The notes beneath the pieces are model-generated. The model ran no database searches and was not told the DNA's origin. It saw only the letters and a list, made by a program, of their open reading frames with translations. This document shows, piece by piece, positions 51,301 through 60,300 of a stretch of 64,000 nt of DNA. The DNA comes from Aquila chrysaetos chrysaetos (lineage: Eukaryota; Chordata; Aves; Accipitriformes; Accipitridae): contig NC_044006.1 in NCBI RefSeq assembly GCF_900496995.4, positions 43,051,620 to 43,115,619 of the forward strand, written 5' to 3'. The position numbers and the translations under genes are program-made. Position 1 is the first letter of the stretch. Every line of letters starts with the position of its first letter.

Positions 51301-54300
51301 TGACCATACACCATCTCCAGTGAAGCAGACAGTTCCTGTGCATTGAGTGAATCAAACAAAACCAGGTTTGCAATCCGGAAGAATTTTGTGACCGTATAAT
51401 ATCTATAAAAATCAAGATATTTAACACAGAAAAAGTTAGCACTACCTGCTGTCATAAAATTATTTCCACTATGAAAGCCTCTTTCTATATCCAGTGAAGT
51501 ATATTTTATATTCCACTTTCCTCTCAGATCTAGTGGCAGTATGTCTACCAGAAAATCCAATGCAGAAAAGGATCTCACGCAAAGATAATAGTGTCTGATT
51601 TTTCCCTTCAAAAGATGGAAGGAAAAGACACCACAAAAAGCTTAACAGCTCCTAAGAAGTCATTTGTATTCTAGTTTCTTCTTCCCTACAGATTGGACTT
51701 CAAAGTCATACGCATCAGAATAAAGAGCAAAATAGGGTTCAATTTATAATGCTCCTCATAGGACTGCTCAAATTCAGAAAACAAAGTGAACTTGTACTAG
51801 GAAACAAGGTGAGCAGCCAGACACCCAAGGAATGCTTCTGGACTGATCCCTCCCTTCAAAAGTCACTAGTCAAATCTCTTCTGATGCACCTTCGTCATCA
51901 CACTGATGCCCAGATGGAACAGCAATCACCTACATGCCTGATACCTGAAGGCCCTCTGAAACCAGTTTTACAGTCTGGAAACTTCTATTTCTATCTATCT
52001 AAAAGCCAAGTATCCTGCAAGTATATGAAGTATACAGTCTACCTCCTTTTGACTTGTATTGGAAAAGAAACTGAAGTGCTGCACATAAGGGAAAGGCATT
52101 GAGGCTAAAGCTCAGGGCAAGCAGAAATCACTTTTAAACAAAGGGCAGTCTGTCAAATGACCTGAAGAACAAGCAGGGAGGAATATATCAGTCAAGTACC
52201 AGTGGAGACAACATCCTGACAGAAAGCAGCCTTCCTTGCACCTGGGTAGAAAGTCCCATGATGAAAAATACTTGAGAGCTACATTGGTGCTTGCAGGCAA
52301 TTTAATGTAGTTCAAAAGACAAAATTCTCCCTGAACAGTGGGATTTGACTGGATAAACCTGTGCTTTTGTAATAAATAGCATCCTTCAGCTTTCAAAATC
52401 CACCATTTTACTTACCCACATCATTCCTGACAAGATGACTAACGAAACCCCGAGAAAGGCTGCTGACAGTTTGCTTATACACAGTGTTTCACTTTTTTTC
52501 TTTTCTCAGATCCCAGAACATTTGAGTTAAATATCACAGACCTTCCCAAACAACACCTAGGTCACAAAGATGAAGAAAAACACCAAAACACCTCTCTCTC
52601 CTCCTCTCGAGAGAGGTTTTCATCTTTGCATCCCTTCAGATGCAACAGCCAATACCATGGAAAAAGCAATATGACAGAACTTAAAGTCACTTGTCAGGAG
52701 GCAGCAGCAATGGCCTCCCCTTGCCAAGGACTGCAGGTAGTGCAGAGGTGAAGAAGTGAGCTTGATCAATTTTGTAGAACTACACATGATGATGCCACAA
52801 CCAGGCCCCAGCTCTACAGACACCGCACAGCAAAAGTTCAGATTGGGGCCAAAAGCATAACAATTTCCTCACATTATAACTAACTAAATACAGTCACACA
52901 CACACAAAACCCACCAACCCAAAACAAACAACAACAACAACAACAGCAGCAGCAGCAACAGCAGCAACAACCGACCAAACAATTGTTACTACAATGAACA
53001 GCATTCATTCAGTACAACAGATGGTTTAAAACAGCAATTTCCAACCAAGCCAAGTGACATGAGCTTTGTACAAACATGCTTGTCTGTAAGTAAATACAAG
53101 AAGGAAGTTCGTGCTAAATTTATGGAGGCTATTTAAATCACTCAAGTGCACAACAGATTTTTCTTGTATTCTTTTTTAAACAGCTGGAACTTAACATACC
53201 AGGATACACATGGATAGAAAATGGCATGGCAAGGCTTTGAAGCCAAGTTCAAATGGAACAGTCTGAAGGAGGGAGAAAAAAAATCATCCCATTTAACAGC
53301 AGCTAGAAGTGGGTAATACATCTGAGAAAAGTGCTCAGTAACAGTTTCATATCCAGTATCCCACACTGTTTACAAAAATAATAGCACTAGTCACACCAGA
53401 AAAGTATCTGCATGCATTCCATCAGGCTGTCCTCAAGGAAAGAATCCTGTAAGTTACATCCTATTTCTTCCCATTTCTTTTTCACAATACAAACACACTT
53501 CCCTAAAACATTAGCAACTTCACCAGCATATGGATACAGAAGCAGGCTCCAGAAGGATAACAAGTTACCATATGAAGACAGCTCAGTGGTATACAAGAAC
53601 TTGTCCCAGTTGCTATCTCTAAGCACTGTAACTCAAAGGGAGCAGAACAAGCTACTACACACTATCCATCGGGCAGAGGAAACACGCTTACAGACAGCTA
53701 ACACAGAACAGCTGACTAACTCTTCAGCTCACACCCTAGCTTGCTTTAGAGTAACTTATGCGTATGCCCACACTCTCAGCTTCCCTCTTCACCAATGCAG
53801 TATTATCAGTTGGAAAGCATAGAGCTCACTGTTTATTTCGGTCCTAGCCAGTTGGACCAACTGCAGCTGAAGCTGTTTGAATTTGTCTGTAGTTGAGGCC
53901 AACAACAATTCTCACCAGAAGGTATAAAACATAAGCCAGAAGAAATGCATGATGCAGAAGAGAGGTTTGCAATACACAGCCTCAGTGAGAGGGGCATTAG
54001 CTCCCAAGCTCCTGTTCTGAGAGACAGTGGAAAAATACTTGTCCTCTAGGACAGCACAGCATGACCTCTTCAGCTCTATAAAACTGCAACCAAGGTTCTC
54101 GCTGATACTTGGTAAAAACTTATTTCTGTTTCCCTACTTGGGAAAACTGTTTCAATCTTCTAGCTCCTAATACAAGAGAGGACCATCAACACAGTTAAGC
54201 TAAAGCCCAAAATTCACTTAACACACCTAGCAGCATTTCAGTACCCCTTCAAGTATTTTCAAAACACTATTAAAATTTCACTGCAGTGCAATTATCTAGA

Positions 54301-54350
54301 AGATGCTTAATGCCTACCACCTAGTGGATTAGCACAGCATAACCTTTAAA

Positions 54351-54396
<46 letters not shown>

Positions 54397-57300
54397 ACAC
54401 CAAAAACCAAAACCCAAAACCAACCACAAAACAGACCCCCCCTGCCCCCAACACCACACCACAACTTTCCTCTGTCTGAAGGAGCAGGATCCACACAGGG
54501 CCTCCAGTGATAGAAAGCCATGAAATGCCAACCATCCAACCTCTTTTTGAATTAAGACACCAATCTGCATATCAGACTAGAACCAAAAAATAAGTGTATC
54601 AAAACACTTTTTTGAATGGCATTGAAAAACAATTCCATTAGAAATTGAGTAAATAATTCCATGAAAATTTGAAAGCTTCGATTTATTAATGCTGCTCCAA
54701 CCTTAAACAAACCTATGTGCAGCCTGTAATCTTGGTAATTTTTCATAAGAACACAATTTTATCCATGTGTGGATAAATACATCTCTGGAATTTGTACAGA
54801 CAAGCTGTCAAACTACTGCCAAGCTTTTTCCCCTCTCCACACACACTTGCACAGTCAAAATAAAAGCAAGTACTATTTCTGAAGTTAAAAAGAAGAAAAG
54901 AAATTATTTCTAATAGCAAAGGCCAGTAACACCAGCTCGGTAATATTTCTGTGGGTAAAGTCCTCTTCAAAAGTTCTCACTGCCTCTACAGAGCCTATTT
55001 CCCCATCTACTTCCCCACCTTCTTATGTTGGGTTGACTGAGAGGGAGAGAGACTCTTGCTATAAATATATGCTTCGGTGGTGTTTAACTCTCACCTTAAC
55101 AAAAAAAAAAAAACAAAAAAAACCAAAAAAAACAAAAAAAAAAACTTAAAACATTTTACACTTTGCTACACTAGTCCAAACTACACAGCCACCTTAACAG
55201 AAAAGGCGAGGAAAGCGTATAATCCAACCATAAAACCCACCACCACAATTTACAGGACAACTGCATTGACTTTTTAATTGTAGGTTCCCTCTTTAACACC
55301 TGTCTTCTACTAAATATTCTGTGCTTAGTGAAATCTTGTTAGTCACCAAACACAGTACCGTAAGAGAAAAGCTGTTGCTCAAATCCAGGATCTAGATAAT
55401 GATTTCCCTAGAAACAAAACATCTAGGAGACCAGGATCACAAGTAACACTGAGAACTACAGCTGTCAGATGTACAACTTAACTTGGAAGTGTTATCTAAA
55501 GCTTCATCTGCTGCTGTCAAGGTCTCCAACTATAAAATGTGTAACAGTTAAGAAACACCCTCCACAGGTTCTCTGTTTCAGAATCAATACTGATAAAAGC
55601 AACCTCCTTACCTGTAACGTTCTTGAGCGCTCAGAGAGGGGCAGCTGATCCACTTCCAAAATTAATTCTTCCACTGCTGAATACAAGTTCTGCTGTACCT
55701 CATCCCTCTTGGTAATCAATTCATCTCTTTCATCCTACGCAGAAAGAAAAGCAAGTCAGCAACTCACACCCAAACGCCACATACACAACGTGGAAAGTGA
55801 TACAAAAAAGCGTTAATCCTTGCAAAGTATGAATAACACAATACATGCCTGACTAGGAACGAGTGAAAAAGCAAATTTTGTTTTTAAACTCTACTCCTAT
55901 GACATGACCACCTTGCACAAATACAGCATCCTTTACAGTGTAAAAATATGACATTATCAAACAACTGAAGAAACAGTTTCTGCATGACTGTTGATAACAG
56001 TGGGAATCCTAACGGCCTCTGTAAACTTAAAATGTCCTCGTTGTCCTGCAGTTTTTGATTGTATTACAGAAATTAGAATTTGGATTATCCACACTTACAT
56101 ACATGCCAAATTACATCCACGCCAAATTACATCCACAAAGTCAGACTGCAAAAGATTTCTTGCTGGAGAAGAATATTCTAGAATAAAAAAAAAAACCTTT
56201 ACCAATTTTTTCCTTTCCTTCTAGCAGGAAAGACAGGTGACTTGTAAACTCCCTACTGATTATCTGCAGCAAGATCATTAAACTAAAAATAATTTTCTAG
56301 AAAACAAAAACAAAGTTTCCCTTGGATGATTGGCAGGATTAGTTCTGCTAATGGGAAAGAAACCCCACATTCATACCAGACAAGGTACCTAACAGACTCA
56401 CCAAACCCAAACCTCTCGAAATGGATGAAGGAAGTTAAAAAATCTATACTCAGAAGCACGTTTGCAGTGTTCTTTTCAGTAATTTAACTCAACATGCCCA
56501 CAGAAATATGAAAATATATATGTGAACATGGAAGACCAAACGACAGCTTTACAGACCTGCTGTAAATATTTGCTATTTCCTTCTACATCCATCTCCAAAT
56601 ATAAAAAAGTAAAATGATTGCAGGAGCTATAACACACTGTCCTGACATATGTTCCCTTCCCCACCCTGCCCGCCGATTTCCATTTAAAGAAATGGAAAAC
56701 AACGGAAGTGTTAACCATGGCACTAATACCAGTTTCACATGGAGCCAAAGAGGAGTCAAATGAACACTTCCTATTAACAGGCAATATAGAATATAAATGT
56801 ATCTGTAATATAAATATGTATACACAAACACAGGTTCAACAGTGTTTTTAAATTTACATTATCCAGTGAAATCTTAGAAGTTGACTTAATCAGGAGTTCG
56901 TAAGTATCCACAGAAGATAGACTAGAAACCTTTTGCCTGTAACAGACAAGGACAGAATGAGATCCCATGGTTGGAACCTGACAGGTGGACAAACTCAACT
57001 AAAAGTAAAATCCCAAGTTGTAGCATACGCTGCTTTAAAAGTTGCATTAGCAATTGAACAGATGTTGTTATTCAGCCAGACATGAGTGGGCTGGATAATA
57101 AAAATCAGTGGATTAAGTTCTATTATAAAAGGTGAACACAACATACTGCTTCAGCACTTAAAAACATGAAACAACAACAACAAAAAGATTTAACAGGCAG
57201 TTCTGCACTTCTTGGGCATCTTGGGTAACCAAAAGCACAGACAATTTTTACAGACTTCCTGCTCGTTTTCCTGCATGAGACAGGATTTAGTTTGTAAAAG

Positions 57301-60300
57301 AATACTGTAACACGCTGCATAAAAAGGATTAAGGACCCCTTGTCATAAAGAACACTTTTCAAGACAAGATTTCTGCAGAATATTAGTTTAAAAACTAGAG
57401 TGATGGAGACGTAATGTAGTAGAAGATTCAGCCAGGCAACCAAACTCCAATTAATACCAGGTTCAAGCAGTAGAATAAATTTAACAGCCTACACACGATT
57501 AAATGATAATCCAGGAACTCAACAGACAGCTCAGGAGCCACAGGCCAAGTCTCCTTCCAATGTCTGCCATTTAACTGGGTACATGTGACAGTTCATGGCT
57601 CAGATAATGCCTGTTAAGTAACAGTAACTTTAGAGAGCATGAAGTACACAGGCAGTATTTTAATAGTCTGCTTTACAAAGATGTAAGCTCATCACAACAG
57701 CAAACAGTAGAATTAAACTCCTTTAAAACAGGCTAAACACTTCTCAAACTACAAAATTTAGTTTATTTTGTGTCTGGTTCATCTTATACCTTTCAAAAAA
57801 AAAAAAAAAAACAAAAACCAACCCCCCAAAAAAACAACAAACTACACACAACCAACCACCAGACTCGGTCATACCAAATGCCAAGCTAGCTTACCATCTT
57901 GTTTCCAATAACCATAGCAATGCTTATGAAAGTCCGTAACAGCACAATATGTATAGTGCAATCACCTCATCGATGTATTCTTGCTTTAGTGTGATTTAAT
58001 GACCTCATAAGCAAGAGAAAAAAAATGAATCCCCCTCCATGGATAAGTTCTAATCCATTTTTAGATCTTATTTCTACTTTCAGCCCCAGGTTTTGGCTCC
58101 CTTTAGTGCAAGTTACTACTTCGCAGTATACGAAATAGCTAAAACTAGCTCTGGCATCAGCATCCTCATTAAACAGCTCTATTTATCACACCCTCCCCCA
58201 CTTTTTTTTTTTTTTTTAAATGAGCAACTGAAGAGTTCTTTTTTAAACATTGGCATAATTATTTTTAAATCCTTCCCACAAAAAATGTTTTGTATGTACA
58301 CTACAGTCTCCAATAAAGTAAATCTTGAGTATGTTTCTAAATGAAAATCAGAAATTAAGCAATACATCCATAAAACACTATCTACAATGTCTGAAAAGTC
58401 AGTATTTGTATTACACCCTATTACTATGAGTATCTACCTACATCGCAATCAGGGGAACTTCTAATTATCCCTGGTTTTTTCATCTGTAAAGCTGCCATCC
58501 TCTCAGTAACTTTTCATAGGAGAGCTGGTTAAGTGATCAGCACCACTACCTTCCTATTTGGATGCTGAGTATACGTGAAACTCTATGATTAGTTTTGAAC
58601 ATATTTTTAAGCATTTCCACTCCAGAAGAACCATCTTTGTCATTTTCATACACACCATGCCCCAGTACTACCTCAGTTCACTGATTACCTTCTTATGTTT
58701 CCAAAACATACGTTACACAAATACCTTATTAAGAACAAATGCTCCAGTCGCCCATCTTCGTTGTTGGGACAGTATCCAGGACAGACCCAGCTGAGCCAGC
58801 ATAAACCAACTAAGAAAGCACAGACAATGGAAACTGAAATAATGCCATTTACTCTGCACTCAAACTTTACTGGGTTTACTCATGCCTGTGATATTTGTTT
58901 AAGATGCATTAGGTTTCCCCCAAAGCAAGACAAGATGTTCACTCCCAAGAGCTTACAAACAAATGAGGCTTGTGACAGCAAGAGAGGGCATCAGCACTGC
59001 AGGGAGGTTAAAAGGAAGAGCACATTGCTTAGGCAACCAAATAGCAAGAATTAACTTAGTAAAACAAATTTTGGCAGCTAGGTTGACAGATTAAGCAAAC
59101 AGAGTTAAACAGTCTGCTGTAGTTTAATAGCCAGCTATTTCATCCATCTGTTTGGGTTCACTGGGCTTCCTGTACACTGGATTTACCTGTACCTCATTTT
59201 AACTGAGCAGGAAACAAAGTTAGTGACATTAACATACTTGTTAGCCTACCTACAGTCAGTATAAGTTAAGTAGGGATGACAGGCAGAATAACAAGCACAC
59301 CCTTTTACTGTGTGCATCCTGAACATTTCTTGTATTTGCAAATACAGTAGCCAAGATTCTGTGGCATGTTAACAGCACATAAAATACATCTTTAAAAATC
59401 AAAATGATTCTCAGGAAAAAAAAGTTAAGTCACTACACTGCACATTGAAACAGGATAACCTTTGTGGTACTGTAGCTCTAGCATGATGCCACCAAAACTC
59501 TTGTTCTGTACCCTTCACCTGCCAAAGTCTTCAAAATACTTGAGACAAATTCCACAAGAGCCTTGCGATGTCCTGCTTCCAGCTGCTACCAATTCATCTT
59601 GAAAACTAAATTAATTCTTCAGGGAGCTCTACACTTCCACACGCATTCCCACTTGCATACCCTTTGCGGCACTCGGGCACTCTGGGGGATACGTGACATC
59701 TAGCAGAACTCCCATCTTTATTTTTCCCTGTTTAATAAAATATTTGTGACACTACCATGACAAATCCTCTCTTCAGATAGCAGGAAGTTTTTTTTACAGC
59801 AATGGCGTGCTCTTGAAAGTCACAAGATTTCATGCCACTGTTCATTTACACCTTAGCTTAGGCAACCAGGAAGAATGTCAGAATGGGGCGGGCAGGATGG
59901 GGACATGGGGGCTTGCTGATTTCTGAACAAAACAAGTTCTGAAGCCATGTGTGAGGCCACACCTTGCCAACACAAAACAGAGGGCTACACAAACACATGT
60001 GGAGCTACCAGAAGCAGCATAGTGCTGTAAGCTCATTTCAGCTGTATTTCGAGTATTTTGGCAGTGTAACACGCTGCAACACATCATGCAGACATGACTT
60101 CATTGTTAGCCATTCACAACTGAAACTGGTGACAATGTCCAGATTGTCTAACATATTCCAACAAATTAGTCCATCAGAAAAACCTCAAGCACTCTTCAAG
60201 AATGAAACCTCTTTCATGATATTTCTCATGGAAAAATGCTGCTTGCTGGGGCTGGCAACTCAAAACAAAAAACAAACAAACAAAAAAAACCCCCACCCTA

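Larger units (their letters stand above)
51336..55611 (-). other. STK31: STK31 intron between exons c and d (4.3 kb)
   Basis: GT-AG, phase 0. Contains the compound triplet repeat at 52924 and the CA/A repeats at 54350 and 55099-55145. I looked for a further exon here because of a phase ambiguity at 51.4 kb; placing the acceptor at 51337-51336 removes the need for one. Confidence 0.85.

Noticed and set aside
51336..51611. N-terminal extension of the open frame around STK31 exon d
   Set aside because: Open by chance in the intron. The family boundary and the AATGCACAG acceptor put the exon start at 51335, which also keeps phase with the exon upstream.
53142..53626. Two minus-strand open frames as a possible extra STK31 exon
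   Set aside because: Exons c and d already join in frame and match consecutive residues of the family, leaving no room for an exon between them.
54321..54570. Overlapping minus-strand open frames rich in Phe, Val and Gly
   Set aside because: Translation of an A homopolymer and CA repeat.
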